A stretch of DNA of 64,000 nt from the NCBI GenBank assembly GCA_019916065.1, contig CM034236.1, forward strand, positions 54,774,690-54,838,689, given 5' to 3'. The notes under the pieces were generated by a model, which did no database searches, was not told where the DNA came from, and saw only the letters and a list, made by a program, of their open reading frames with translations. Origin of the DNA: Vitellaria paradoxa (lineage: Eukaryota > Streptophyta > Magnoliopsida > Ericales > Sapotaceae). Positions 27,601 to 37,722 of the stretch are shown one piece after another. Position 1 is the stretch's first letter. Every line of letters begins with the position of its first letter. Position numbers and translations under genes: made by a program.

Positions 27601-30600
27601 TAAATAATGAAATTCGAATATAAGATTTTGAGCTTGATAAAAGCTCAACTCGAGCTCAAGCTCACCAAAAAGCTTAACAACAAGCTTAAACACAATATTT
27701 CAAACTCAATAAAAGCTCAGCTCGAGCTTGAGCTCGCCAAAAAATATGACAAACAAGCTTGAACCACCCCAATAGTAGGCTTGGCTCAGGTTGGCTCATT
27801 TGCAGCCCTATTTTCTATGATACCCCCACTCCACAAGCACTAGTTCAAGCATAGAAGTATACCATGCCATTTTGCACTCTTAGATATCCTCCAAAACAAC
27901 TGCCTAGAAGCTCATGCATGGAGGAGGCACAACCCAAGCAACCCAAAACATAAAAGAAAAACAAGCACAATAACTCCCTAATAAACACATAATCAAGGAG
28001 CAAGTGATTATATACACTTTTTGCTCCTTTACACGTCAATACCAATCCATCTTAATCTGGCCCTCCCTAGTAAATTTATAAATAGTCTCTTAAGCCAATG
28101 GAGAAACCAAAACTTTTGGCATTAAATACTCAACACTAATAGAACTGGTTCCCTCACCACATAACAACTGACAAAAAGGCTTCATAATAGTCTTCCATAG
28201 CCACCTCCCAAGTAAATAAATTAGAAATCCCGATGCATAGCTACTCCATAGAACAACGCAAAGAAAACCTGCACTAACTCCATGACCAAATCCTGCAGCA
28301 GTCTACAGCCATGGGAGTTCATATATCTCTTTCCCTAGAACTAGAGAGTTCTGTCCTATGCTATTCAGAAAGAATTGGAAAGAAGCACTTTATTGCGCTT
28401 ATGCTCAACTAAAGTCAGTTACTCACTTGTCAGAAAGGTACATAAGGCTATTCCTCTTTTCTTCAACCAGAAAGGATATTCTTTTTATCAAACTTTTCCA
28501 CTAGCTCAGAGGAATTGAAATCCCCCAAACCCCCTACTGAAAAGACTTACATATCACCCATTTAGTTCCTTTTGAATAAGGTAGAAAGCAGAGTCTGGTA
28601 AGAATTAGTGAGGGCTGCCCAAAACTGGAGAGTTCTGTCCTATGCTATTCAAAAAGGATTGGAAAATTGTCTCCACAAAGGTAAGCGGCCACACTTCTTA
28701 CCAAAATCTGAGGCTCCACATTCTCATAACTCTACAGCCAAAAATTTAGCAAATTCTTCAGAAAGGAAAAAAAAAATCATAATCCCCTTGCATGGTCTTA
28801 CTCTGTAGAAGCCCTAGCATTGCAGGAGGACATGATAACATCTAGGTTGTTTGTGGAAATTCAAAGGTGTGTGAAATGTTAAAAGGCCTTAAAAGAACAT
28901 TTGCAATGCCTTGTTTTTTTCCCAGGTAGGTTGGGGGGGGGGGGGGGGAATCCAACATAGAAGATGATGAATTGAATGGTAACTTACCCACTCAGTATGT
29001 CTCTCATAAAAGGGAACCGGATCTCCAATTGATCCAAATGAGTGAGGCCTTGCACTATGAAAACTGGAATAAGGAATAGAACTGTAAGAACAGTATATGC
29101 AACAACCACCACGAGCCTGCAAATCCACCTTTTTACGAACGATGCAGAAAAGAAGGGCCAATAAACATCATGAGGATCAGGAGCTGGTTCAGTAATCCAC
29201 TCTGTTGGGTTGACCCCTTGTTGCATGTGCAAAGCTGCCGCAGCACCATAACGGGACTTGAAAGACACAAAGGCAGCTGGAACTTCCTATTAGATCAGAA
29301 AGGCATAGTTGAACAAAAAAACAGCCATAGGTACAGTCATACCATGTTCCAGTCAAATTTAATCAAAATATCAACGAGCTAATAGCCCTAAGATTCAGTT
29401 ACTGTAGATTGGAGAATATCACATTTAAAAATTTTACAAAGAGAAACACATTCAATCATGCCGCATAATCAACACAAATGATTCCTTCCAACAAATACAG
29501 TCAGAATATAATTTCATCTCAATAGTTTAACAATATGGACTACTGACAAAGTTTTGAAATACTTTCCTAATATGGATCTAAAGGCTGCTTATAACATTGA
29601 AACCCCACAAGACCATCAAGTGGCTTACAACTATGAAATGTAAATTGCATCAGTTGCTTACAAGAACATGTGCAGTTCATTAGTTCCTAGAGTGTAATTA
29701 GAAGGCAGTCCAACTGTGACCTCTTCTGCAATGCATCTAACATGATGCTTGACATAGGCAAGCATATGATCACTCATGACTAGAATGTGTACCTATGGCC
29801 TTCCCTTTTAATACAAGCTATCCCAAACCCCACTGTTCCAGCAGGCCAAAATTGGCAGCTCAAAAAGGCGTTGAGTTCATTGAGCTGATTATTTTGTGCC
29901 AAAGGAATGCAATGATGTTGTATACATGACAATGCATAGTACATTAATCCAAGCACAAGAAGACAAAATCAATGGCTATAATGCATGGGCTACAACCAAT
30001 TAAAATAGGGTAAGATTGTCTATCTCATTAATCGCCACTGCTACCCACAACGATAAGTCCAACGGTACACACCTTTCCCACCAGTGAAGATTGCTCCATC
30101 CGCAATTTATCTTCTAGATCTCGTAGCTTCCTTTCAAAGTCAACTAAAAGATCAACCTTGCGTCCAAACCGTCCCCACAAGCCATCATGCCTCAACCTTT
30201 GTTGGGTATGGTTTTTTGACTTCAAATGAACAAGCCTCCTATACAACTTATCTGCATCACTCTAGGAAACAAAAAGCAAATAACACAAGTCCCCCGCAAT
30301 TTAATTATATGATCCTCATAGAAAGAGAAGTTAATGAATCAACAGTTTCCTGGAAATATATATATATATATATATATCCATGAATCCACCAACAAAATGC
30401 TTACAATTAGGCTCTGAATTTTACTTGTTTGACGAACCACAGAATGCGAGAGATATGTGGAAGAATGATACTCTGTAAAAAAGCTGTCAACACTTTCAGT
30501 GAAGCTGCTTCCGGATGAGACAGGAATACTTCTAACTAAAATAGTGAACTGACGAGGCTGAGGTCTAGATGCATAGAAACAAGCAATCCTTTTTGATGAA

Positions 30601-32114
30601 ATATAGTTATACTCCTGCAGAGTACATCTTATTACAGATGCTGTTATAACTCCATTGATGCTTTTTTTGTCAATGAGTAAACCAGCAATAAAAAATGGGA
30701 CACAAAATATTACTTACAAAATAAAGATGATAGCAAACAAACGCCGTGAAAACATACACAGCACAAAAGTGAACCCACAACCTAGGAAAAGCCAAAAATC
30801 ATGATCAGGGTTTCTTCATTAGGCTTGCCTAAATATGTACTGTGAAGGTAATAAATTTAACATAAAATTGAGATTTCATCAATTGCTCCATTCATACATC
30901 AACAAAATCTATCTTCAAATAAAATATACAACTGACATTGGAAATTGCCACTGTAATAAAGTTGAACTTCAAAAGGCACCTGACAAACAGAATTCCAAAC
31001 TTCTGAAGTAAAATTGTCGAGACCAGGTAAGGCCACCAGGCCCACTAGCCAAAAAAATCAATACATATTTTGGCATATGAACTGCAATATAGTTAGATTC
31101 TTCAATAGTACAAGCAGTAATCACCTGTTAGATCCATTGTTGACATTTGAAATGCTGAACATATCTAAGGACTTGTTTGGCAAGTCAGAAAAATCAATAC
31201 TCAGCTGATTCCCCAAATAATTAATGGGAATAAGAATCAAAACTCCAATAACTCCAGCAAAAGTAAATACTTTCAAGCTGCAATGTAAAAGAATATTATC
31301 GTGCATCAGATTATCAAGGAGAAATAAATGTGTAGCGAATCATATAATAAAGAAGTCAGCCTAGAAAGAAAAAGCATAACAGGAATCAAAAGAGAAATAA
31401 TCACACAGATTGATAGCAGCAATGTATTTATTCCCCACTTACCCAAAAAAAAAAAAAAAGTATTTATTCCCCCAACCCACAACATTTATATTGTCCTCAA
31501 GTTGAGATAATGCAGGCAGGTTGATGAAATTGAAAGCAGAATAATTATGTTCTTAAACTTAGTTTTTGCACGATCTGTGGGCATTTCACCTATTTGATAA
31601 TAGCACAGTTAGCAGAAGAATACTTTTTGTACATTACCCATAGCACGGAGGAAATAAAATACAATCACACACAAATATTAGATGCATGAGTCAAACAAGT
31701 GGGCAACACATACCTTCATTAAAAGATGAATTCACATATGCTGAAATTAAGAAATCTAGCACTTCTACAAATATTAGTCTGTTGTATTCTGAAAGAGGCT
31801 AAAATTTAAGTTCCCTCAAAAGATCTGCCTTACCTAAAGATGAAAATACGATCGAGGACCACAGCATCCAGACCGGAGATTGACAACAATTCTTCCTCTG
31901 AAAGCTGCCATGCCCTTCCCACCCAACCAGGAGAAGGTAAGAACCGTTCCAAGTTGAAATGACTTCTCTGTTGAGATTTTTGTTCGGCAACCCAGCGCGG
32001 TGCGTAAACAATCACATTATTGGGCTGCTTCCTCAAAATAGAATATAGAGTAAAAAATAGTAAACAAAGACCAAGGTTGATTCCAACTGAAGTTAAAAGA
32101 GCAGAGAGAATCAT
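6680..32114 (-). CDS. OSCA2/CSC1-like mechanosensitive or osmosensitive cation channel
   Basis: Ten coding exons in transcript order: 31834-32114, 31125-31277, 30718-30781, 30405-30614, 30073-30261, 28988-29286, 16059-16335, 11077-11352, 9037-9270, 6680-6841. They join in frame to 714 residues, the usual family length. The start [20 protein letters not shown] is the first N-terminal membrane helix. The cytosolic PHM7-type domain (about 170-350) contains [11 protein letters not shown] and [10 protein letters not shown]. The RSN1_7TM/DUF221 channel core (about 350-640) contains [46 protein letters not shown] and [13 protein letters not shown] proteins are dimeric channels that open on membrane tension or hyperosmotic shock and pass calcium. 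The overall match is to the OSCA2 clade (Arabidopsis At1g69450-like, from memory). The striking feature is gene size: 2.1 kb of code over 25 kb, with transposon-filled introns of 12.65 and 4.7 kb. Confidence 0.93.
7279..7880. mobile_element. LTR-derived element with LTRs in inverted orientation
   Basis: A 602-bp unit bounded by the 5-bp direct repeat TATTG (7274-7278 and 7881-7885). The left arm, 7279-7517, is a complete LTR beginning TGTTACGG and ending TTCA. It is followed after two bases by a TGGTATCAGAG initiator-Met primer-binding site (7520-7530) and a short gag-like leader (ATG near 7544). The right arm, about 7661-7880, is a second copy of the same LTR in reverse orientation, lacking its final 35-40 bases. 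Both outer ends are therefore LTR 5' (U3) ends. The arms are clearly related but differ at many positions, and the right arm carries an extra block of about 25 bp. Confidence 0.75.
7520..7530 (+). other. Primer-binding site of the LTR element
   Basis: TGGTATCAGAG matches the 3' end complement of plant initiator methionine tRNA. It sits two bases after the end of the left LTR arm. This fixes the polarity of that arm and shows that the unit derives from an LTR retrotransposon. Confidence 0.75.
9271..11076 (-). other. Intron 8 of the OSCA2 gene
   Basis: AT-rich intron. Around 9960-10040 there is a short internally repetitive stretch (variants of AAGTAATTTTAA). A solo LTR occupies 10696-10950. 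Nothing else recognisable. Confidence 0.55.
10696..10950 (-). repeat. Solo LTR, same family as the inverted-LTR element
   Basis: Reading on the minus strand, this 255-bp copy starts TGTTCTGGACC and ends GTTCACTTCA. It aligns along its full length with both arms of the 7279-7880 unit, including the block around AGAATTATCATTTTGGGATT. No matching 5-bp flanks are seen (left GGGGA, right AATAA), so it is a rearranged or old solo LTR. It lies in intron 8 of the OSCA2 gene. Confidence 0.75.
13176..13403. repeat. 114-bp tandem duplication
   Basis: Two head-to-tail copies, 13176-13289 and about 13290-13403, starting CATGCAAATC and containing AATTCATTATCCTGGAAAG. They differ at only a few positions. 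The duplication lies within OSCA2 intron 7 and has no coding signature. Confidence 0.85.
13800..13990 (-). mobile_element. LINE reverse-transcriptase C-terminal fragment (degenerate)
   Basis: On the minus strand one frame reads [19 protein letters not shown], which resembles the start of the zinc-binding (zf-RVT) region that follows the reverse transcriptase in plant LINEs. Several stops and frame changes surround it. It is not collinear with the other LINE piece at 14.7-15.2 kb: on the minus strand the earlier protein part lies downstream of the later one, so two separate insertions are likely. Confidence 0.45.
14715..15155 (-). mobile_element. LINE 3' end, antisense relic
   Basis: The minus strand encodes a broken zf-RVT domain: [19 protein letters not shown] (a CX2C...H...C pattern), then [14 protein letters not shown], and in another frame [11 protein letters not shown]. 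This is the typical C-terminal end of plant non-LTR retrotransposons. In-frame stops and at least one frameshift show it is dead. An A-rich stretch on the minus strand at about 14724-14757 is consistent with a LINE poly-A tail. Confidence 0.65.
17369..17591 (+). repeat. 5' LTR of the copia element
   Basis: Begins TGTAGGAAAG and ends ATTCTCACA. It contains a TTTAAA-rich stretch near 17522 that may serve as the promoter region. It is followed by the primer-binding site. Confidence 0.95.
17594..17604 (+). other. Primer-binding site of the copia element
   Basis: CGGTATCAGAG lies two bases after the 5' LTR. It is the usual TGGTATCAGAG initiator-Met complement with one change at the first base. 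Confidence 0.8.
17662..18640 (+). pseudogene. copia gag remnant
   Basis: The frame opens with ATG at 17662 but meets a TAG eight codons later (17686-17688), and further stops and frame changes follow. Recognisable capsid-type text includes [28 protein letters not shown] and [11 protein letters not shown] degraded CCHC zinc knuckle (DHCNKP..HTRETCW) lies near 18440-18500; its first cysteine is replaced and a stop falls inside it. No intact Gag can be made. Confidence 0.8.
18722..20128 (+). pseudogene. copia protease-integrase remnant
   Basis: The protease active site reads DSRAS in place of the expected DSGAS, just after an in-frame stop where a tryptophan is usual. Integrase follows with the HHCC zinc-binding region ([10 protein letters not shown] ... 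CEHC). In the DDE core the first acidic residue is present (HSDVWGP), the second is Asn in place of Asp (TNNGIEY), and the Glu is present (ERKNKYLLE). From 18758 to 20128 the frame is open, but the catalytic changes make it unlikely to work. Confidence 0.85.
20128..22094 (+). pseudogene. copia reverse transcriptase-RNase H remnant
   Basis: Reverse transcriptase motifs include [28 protein letters not shown] and the catalytic [11 protein letters not shown], which is intact. RNase H is recognised by [21 protein letters not shown] and the C-terminal ADILTKGL. The frame is broken by a shift near 20940, a TAG near 21523 and a TGA near 21663, plus a frame change near 21950. It is a decayed pol 3' half. 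Confidence 0.85.
22091..22102 (+). other. Polypurine tract of the copia element
   Basis: A short purine-rich segment (GAGGGGAAG) directly abuts the 3' LTR, where plus-strand DNA synthesis primes in LTR retrotransposons. Confidence 0.75.
22103..22325 (+). repeat. 3' LTR of the copia element
   Basis: Same length (223 bp) and ends as the 5' LTR, with about eight substitutions between the two copies and no indels. It is followed by AGTGG, the target-site duplication. Confidence 0.95.
23812..25786. mobile_element. Long-TIR element (MULE-like?) inside the Harbinger-like element
   Basis: The left end ACTAGCAATTGCCCGTGCC and the right end (ACTAGCAATTGTCCGTGCC on the minus strand) begin inverted repeats of about 190-200 bp that share long blocks such as AAATATAATTTAG and GCAAATTTACATT. 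Long inverted repeats without coding capacity suggest a Mutator-like non-autonomous element. No 9-bp target duplication is visible, so the superfamily is uncertain. Pieces of the same repeat also occur near 24640-24730 and 25787-26090. Confidence 0.65.
26186..26480. repeat. C-rich tandem-repeat island
   Basis: Within DNA of very high AT content the top strand becomes almost free of A and G for nearly 300 bp. It starts with (CAACC)n at about 26201-26229, passes through two 66-bp tandem copies (26285-26350 and 26351-26415, starting CTGCACCCCGGG), and ends in CA/CT dinucleotide runs. The frames through it are Pro/His-rich or Gly/Arg-rich low complexity and are not taken as genes. Confidence 0.85.
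27840..28140 (-). mobile_element. Probable LINE reverse-transcriptase tail relic
   Basis: Minus-strand frames read [16 protein letters not shown] and [14 protein letters not shown], weakly like the region after the zinc knuckle of plant LINE polymerases. No intact domain remains. It abuts the right end of the hAT-like element. Confidence 0.35.
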
Positions 32115-34146
32115 TCCTTCAAACTAATGTTGTTTATCTGCCCTTCAATTCCCCAGTCCCATCAATTCAACTGCTATAGCAGAAGAGGAATTCAAGGCAC
32201 CCAATATCAATTACCTGGTCTGAAAATCTGCACAAATGTGTGAATTAACCAATCAAAGTACCCCACAAAAAAAAGGAACAAATGTATAATGGATTTATCA
32301 ATGGCCCTATAAATATTTTTTTTCCTTTTGGGGAAGAGGGGGATGTGGGAAAAGAAAAACACCACAGTAAAAACACCACAGTTGAGTACTAATAGACAGA
32401 AAAGACAAGAAATCACATCCACATGCAAAATAAACCAATTATTCTAAGAAGCTTTGAAAGATATCTGCCCATAATAGGATACCAAAAAAAAAAAAAATGA
32501 TAACACAAAAAAAAAAAGGTAACCAACAAGTCCTCCAGACACACACACAGTGAAATTTTTGGTCAGCTAAGTACCAACAAAATTGAATACTTGAAAAGAT
32601 ATATCATTCACAGGTTGCCCCACAGACTTCTCCCTTCCGAGTGCTGTCACGCTGACTAACTTCCAAAATCTACAGGATCTTATGAAATGATCTCCATTTT
32701 TTTTTTTTTTGGGGGGGGGGGGGGGGTTGATAATTTACTGGATCTTAAGTAATAATGTAAAACAAGAGACAGAAAATATTAAATATTATTGAGCAGGAGC
32801 AAGATGTTATCTCTGAATACCGTAATTCAACACCAAAGAATTTCCTGTCAAAACCATGTAGTATTCGTCCCTACCTAGTGAGAGTAATATTAGCAAATGG
32901 TTATGATTGCTCAGCAACAAAACACTCCTAATCTGACACAAATCGGTATGCATATATAATTCAAGACACCTCAATTCAAGTTGAAAAGGCCCAATTCCAA
33001 TTGCTGGAAGCAATTGTTTGCATTGAACGAGCAAAGCTAAATACAAGACAAGTAATTCCACAAAATTGTAAAAGAAAAAAATATTACTGATGGTTTCCAC
33101 TTGGCCCAACAAAATAGTAAATGATTTTACAAACAATAAAGATCTCAACCTCCAAAGGTTTATCGTTAAACCTTAACCCAAAACCAAAAATTGGTCGATT
33201 GTGCTTAGTTATCTACTAATTTTGAACAAAAATTAAACAATCTCTGCGCGGAAGAGAAGAAACAACAGCAGTCAAGCGGGATACGCCTTTAAGATCCCAA
33301 CTACGGAGGACTTCATGCATGCCAATAAGATCCAAGCTCTATTTATATCAGCAAAATGATCCCCGGAGAACGGACTTCCCAATTCATCAGGGGAGGGCAA
33401 GGACGGACTTCCGATTCAAAAATTTATGCCAACCAAGGCACAATGGAATGGGCAAATGTCAACAGTCAGATCCATCCAAACACCAAATCTTTTCGTGCCC
33501 AAATGCAATTCGAATGAAATATTACAAAGGACACGTTGATCATTATGAAAAATCCATCTACTAACGTATGCATCAATCGAGAAAACATCCTGAAGAGCTT
33601 CTACCAGAGTTAACCAAATTAATTTCTATAAACCAGCTTTAGTATGTTACATAACACCCACAACTACTGCACACTCACGAATTACAACGGCCAACTATTC
33701 CATCGCCATTACTTATGATATATATATGTGTGTGTGCGCGCACAGATACACATGTAAAAAGTCAGCAGTAATAAAAACTCAGGTTATGATTATCCTGGGA
33801 TCAAGAAGACCAATTTGCCACATCGTTTTCTGACATAGCAAGTTCATTTCTTTCAAAGATAATTTACTTTAATTTCTTGCAGTGGAAACACCTGGCGTCT
33901 CAGCAAATTAAAAACAAAAACAACGGCTACTAATTCGAGGGATCAAAATCGGAACCCTAATCAAGAAACATGTGCTTCGATTGAAGAAGATGATCGGCGA
34001 ATTAAGTAATAAGCCGAAATGAGTGAGAGATGGAACCTGTTGAGAGTATGGAATGAGAAGGAAGCGAGACCAGAAGCGGGAGCAGCCGGGTGGCGGTGGT
34101 GATGAAGCAAAGCATGCGTTGTTAAGGCTTGTACGTGCTTATATAA
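32115..34146 (-). promoter_or_regulatory. OSCA2 5' leader, leader intron and TATA box
   Basis: On the minus strand a GTTATATAAG TATA box lies at about 34138-34147, so transcription probably starts near 34.11 kb. A likely first non-coding exon ends at about 34036 (CAACAG/GTTCCA). A likely acceptor (CTATAGCAG) near 32175 opens the exon that carries the ATG at 32114, making a leader intron of about 1.9 kb. Inside it are a T/G homopolymer tract (32698-32726) and a (TA)n-(TG)n tract near 33720. The donor is weak and the leader is inferred only from sequence. Confidence 0.5.
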
Positions 34147-34149
34147 CCG

Positions 34150-35719
34150 CGACCGACTTAATTGCGCGTAATGCCCGTAATGCCCTTGACTCGATAGTAT
34201 CGCTCCGTTTTTGTTTGAACTTTTGCTTTGCTTGTCTGGATAAAAAGGGAACTTGAGCGAGAAAGCTTCATGCATTCAAGAAAATAATAAAATATATCTT
34301 GGGAGGGAAACTATTATAGCTTGCTTGAAACGAGGAGTGTTTGTTTGGCGCGTGCACTTGTAGGGCCCAATTTCCTTCGAGGAAGCTTCCTTTCTCCTAT
34401 TCATCTCATTGTTTACAATGTTAAAGGAACAGGAAAGTAGAGCTCTCAGCTTTTTTTTTATTGTTATTTTTTTTTTTTTTACTATAGTGTTTTAAATTTG
34501 ATTTCTTGTATGTCTAAGATGAATTTAAATGTTTTTTAAGAGTCATGCGTGTTGCCAAATTTAAGTACTTTTGATTTTGTTTAGAAAATGTTACAACAGA
34601 GCATTTAAATTTATTGAATTGAATTATAAAAATTAATACGTTTTAGTATGTATTTAAATTTTAGTTAATTTTATAAAAAAAATCAATTTCAAAGAGTTTA
34701 AACAAATGAATACAAGTGATTAAAATAAAATTGATCATTTTTTTAATATTCGGGATATTTGGGTGCACAAAATTTGACCCGAATATTTTAAGTATTGAAA
34801 AAATAATTAATTATATTTTAATCACTAAATGTTAATTCATTATACGTGTAATTAGTATTGTTTTAAAATTTTAGTACTAAGGTATTGATTAAAGGTGCTT
34901 AAAAATGTTTTAAAATAAAATTTATTAAATACTTGATAGTTCTTAAAAATAACTTAATTATTTTTTCAAGTTATGACCCCGTACGTTATCATGTAATTGG
35001 GTCAGATTTAATTTTTATCTTTGAATTCATGATTCTTTGAATGCAATCAAACGCTTAAAATTAAAGTACAAAAGTATAAGATTTTTAATGTGAGAGGAAA
35101 AAAAAATCTCGAATTTTTTTATTATAACATTACCTTGGTTATAAAGGCTCAGTTTCTTAATAGTTTTGAATTCATTTGCTCAAAATTTCAATGCATGCTT
35201 ATTCGATGCACCAAACTAAACAAAATAAAAGATGACTTATAAATTCATAAAGATTAATCAAATCTACTACTACACAATAATTTGCTGAATCAATAGCCAA
35301 CTAAAACTACTTTATGCAAATTTGAAATATTTTGAATCATCAATGCATATAAAAGATGACACATTGTTGATTAAATGTTAAAGAGAAAAAAAAAAAAAAA
35401 AAACTAAATCAATTGAATTCCTTGTGTGTTTCTATATTTTGAAAATCATAAAAATGCCACTAGAATATACAAGAGACGAAATATTAGGCGAGCAGGATTT
35501 TCAAATACAGTTTAAAAAACTGTTAGATCATAAAAGAGATCTTCTCGCACTAGATTGCATGCTTCCAATGGGCTTCTTGCAAGTACGTTAATAATTTTAT
35601 TATGTATGCTTCTTATATGCATCCAGCAGCACTCTTAATATTTTATTGCAAGATTTTTCGTGAAAAATATGTTTTTTAGATTTTTCTGAAACTTTAACAT
35701 AATTCATTACATATAACTC
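34150..35719. other. AT-rich intergenic spacer upstream of OSCA2
   Basis: Contains T-rich tracts near 34450-34480 and an A21 run near 35383. No coding sequence, RNA gene or transposon ends recognised. Confidence 0.5.
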
Positions 35720-35722
35720 TAA

Positions 35723-36100
35723 GGGTCCGTTTGGGAAAAGTAGCCATTAATAAGTGCTAATAGTTATTTCAACAGTAGTTGGACTTTTTTACCCTCTTAT
35801 ATTTTAATTTTCTTTTAAACTTTCAAGGGTAGAAATGTTAAATTACTCTTACAAGTTAACCACCTAAAAAAAGTAACTTTTTTTTTTTCCTTCCCAAACA
35901 CAAAATTAACTAAATTTTTTTTTAGCTAACTACTAGCCATTAGCTAGTATTTTTCATTCCCAAACACAAAATTAGCTAACTTTTTTTTAACTAGCTACTA
36001 GCCATTAGCTAGTATTTTTCCTTTCCAAACACAAAATTAACTAATTTTTTTTAACTAACTATTAGCAATTAGTACATATTAATTTTTCCCAAACGGAGCC
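35723..36100. mobile_element. Tourist-like MITE
   Basis: The ends GGGTCCGTTTGGGAAAA and, inverted, GGCTCCGTTTGGGAAAA are flanked by TAA on both sides (35720-35722 and 36101-36103), as expected for PIF/Harbinger MITEs. The 378-bp body contains three imperfect tandem copies of a unit of about 65 bp built around CCAAACACAAAATTA and CTAGCCATTAGCTAG. Confidence 0.85.
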
Positions 36101-36467
36101 TAAATATTGACGTCCTCTCTTATATATGAGTCCATAAAAAGTAATACGTTATTTTGATCATTAATTTTCAATATAATAAAATATAACTCAATGATAATGT
36201 TTTGTTTCATCTAACAACATGCGAGTGAGAATGGGTTGAATTATATTCAAATTTAAAAAATGTGTCAAAACAACAACTGAACTGAAATGAATGAATTAAA
36301 AATTTTTAAACTTACAATTAAACCTTATAGATAATTGATATTATCGATTCAATTGACAAACAATTGAGACATTTTTCTAAGACCTCTAAAGATTAGTAAG
36401 GCCCTAAATAATAATATATTAATTATATAAAATTAAAAAATATTTATATATATATATGGGTTTTAAT

Positions 36468-37112
36468 TAGGGATGTCAACGGGGCGGGTATGGGGCGGGT
36501 ATGACCTTTCCCGTCTCCGTCCCCGTTTAGCAATACCCTTACCCGTCCCCGTCCCCGTCCCCGTCCCCATCCCCGTTTCGGGAAAAAAAATTTTCCCCAT
36601 ACCTGTCCCCACAAAATAATGGATTCCCCATCCCTGTTTACCCGCCAAGTATATTAATTATTACAAATTATATATTATATATTATATATACAAAATAAAT
36701 ATTTAAAATTATTATAAATATTATATATATTAAATAAAAAAATATATTACATATATATATTAAATAAATATTAAAAATATATATATAATATTTGACTTTA
36801 ACTGATGCACTTAATCAAAGATGAAGTGGTCTTTATTTATAATCTCACAAGACCTTCACTTCTTTGTGAGAAACCGATGTAGGACTTCTAAAGGAGTCAC
36901 CACGCCAACAAAATTAACAAAAAATATTTAAACGGGTACGGGGCGGGGTGGGGACTATCGTACCTATCCCCGTCGCCGTCCCCATACCCGTGCGGGTAAC
37001 ATTTCAAATCTCCATACCCGTCCCCATCCCCGCTATTAACATCCCCATACCCTCTCCGAACGGAGCGGGTGAAACGGGTACCCACCGGATACAGGTATAT
37101 TTGAGATCCCTA
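36468..37112. mobile_element. hAT-type non-autonomous element with perfect 8-bp duplication
   Basis: The ends TAGGGATGTCAA and, inverted, TAGGGATCTCAA are flanked by the identical 8-bp sequence GTTTTAAT (36460-36467 and 37113-37120). The 645-bp body has C-rich tandem CCCCGT repeats near each end (36500-36640 and 36950-37080), which are largely inverted copies of each other, around an AT-rich core. There is no transposase. Short frames through the CCCCGT repeats are low complexity. Confidence 0.9.
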
Positions 37113-37416
37113 GTTTTAATATCTCTCTCGTCAATTGTTCAAATCTAACTCGTATCTCTCTCTCTCTCTCTCACTCTCTCATTGCCTTGCCAAATCCAAT
37201 TAAACTTGTTGCAATACATTGTTCTGGGATTTGGTTCAATCATTTTGACTTAGAATTAATACAATGAATACTTGAATAAACAAGGTTTGAATATTCGTTC
37301 CATTAATTTAAAAATAATAATAATAACAATAATGATACTTCCCATAATTGAGTATAATTTTGTTTGATTAGCCTCTGGAATTTGTGAGTCCAATAAATTA
37401 AAAGCAAACATCTTAA

Positions 37417-37711
37417 GGGGTAGTTTGAAAAAGAGTCGCATGATTTTTTTTTTTTTTTGATTTTTTGTCTTGTATTTTTTTAGTTAAATTGAATTTTGTT
37501 TTTTTGTTTGATAACTATCAAGCATATTATTCACGTTCATAAAAAATTAAATAAAAATAAAAAATCAAGTTCTATCTATTTTAAGTAATTCTTTATTTTT
37601 AATAATATTTTTATAAAAATGTAAATAATGAAAGTTACTTAAAAAGTCAAATTTTCATAAAAAAATAAATAAATAAATGAAACCGGAACTTCACACTTTC
37701 CAAACCACTCC
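37417..37711. mobile_element. Tourist-like MITE
   Basis: The ends GGGGTAGTTTGAAAA and, inverted, GGAGTGGTTTGGAAA are flanked by TAA (37414-37416 and 37712-37714). It is 295 bp, AT-rich and non-coding. Confidence 0.8.
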
Positions 37712-37722
37712 TAAAGTTAAAA

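Larger units (their letters stand above)
23017..27810. mobile_element. hAT-like element, split by a later insertion
   Basis: The left end TAGGGCTACAAATGAACCA (from 23017) and the inverted right end (TAGGGCTGCAAATGAGCCA on the minus strand, ending 27810) form a good terminal inverted repeat. The flanks share ATTTTCT (left ending 23016, right starting at the last base of the end), close to the 8-bp duplication of hAT. The inner sequence is rich in GCTCA/TGAGC words and includes a tandem duplication of about 250 bp. No transposase is seen. The DNA between 23522 and 27275 is a separate element inserted in it. Confidence 0.7.
16336..28987 (-). other. Intron 6 of the OSCA2 gene (12.65 kb)
   Basis: The donor at 28987 (GTAAGT on the minus strand) and the acceptor at 16336 (TGCGCAG) join a phase-2 codon correctly, so this is one intron. 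It holds a copia retrotransposon (17369-22325), a nested DNA-transposon stack (23017-27810), a probable LINE relic (27840-28140) and a duplicated block of about 35 bp near 28350 and 28630. Segments 16336-17363, 22331-23016 and 28140-28930 contain no feature I can identify. Confidence 0.75.
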
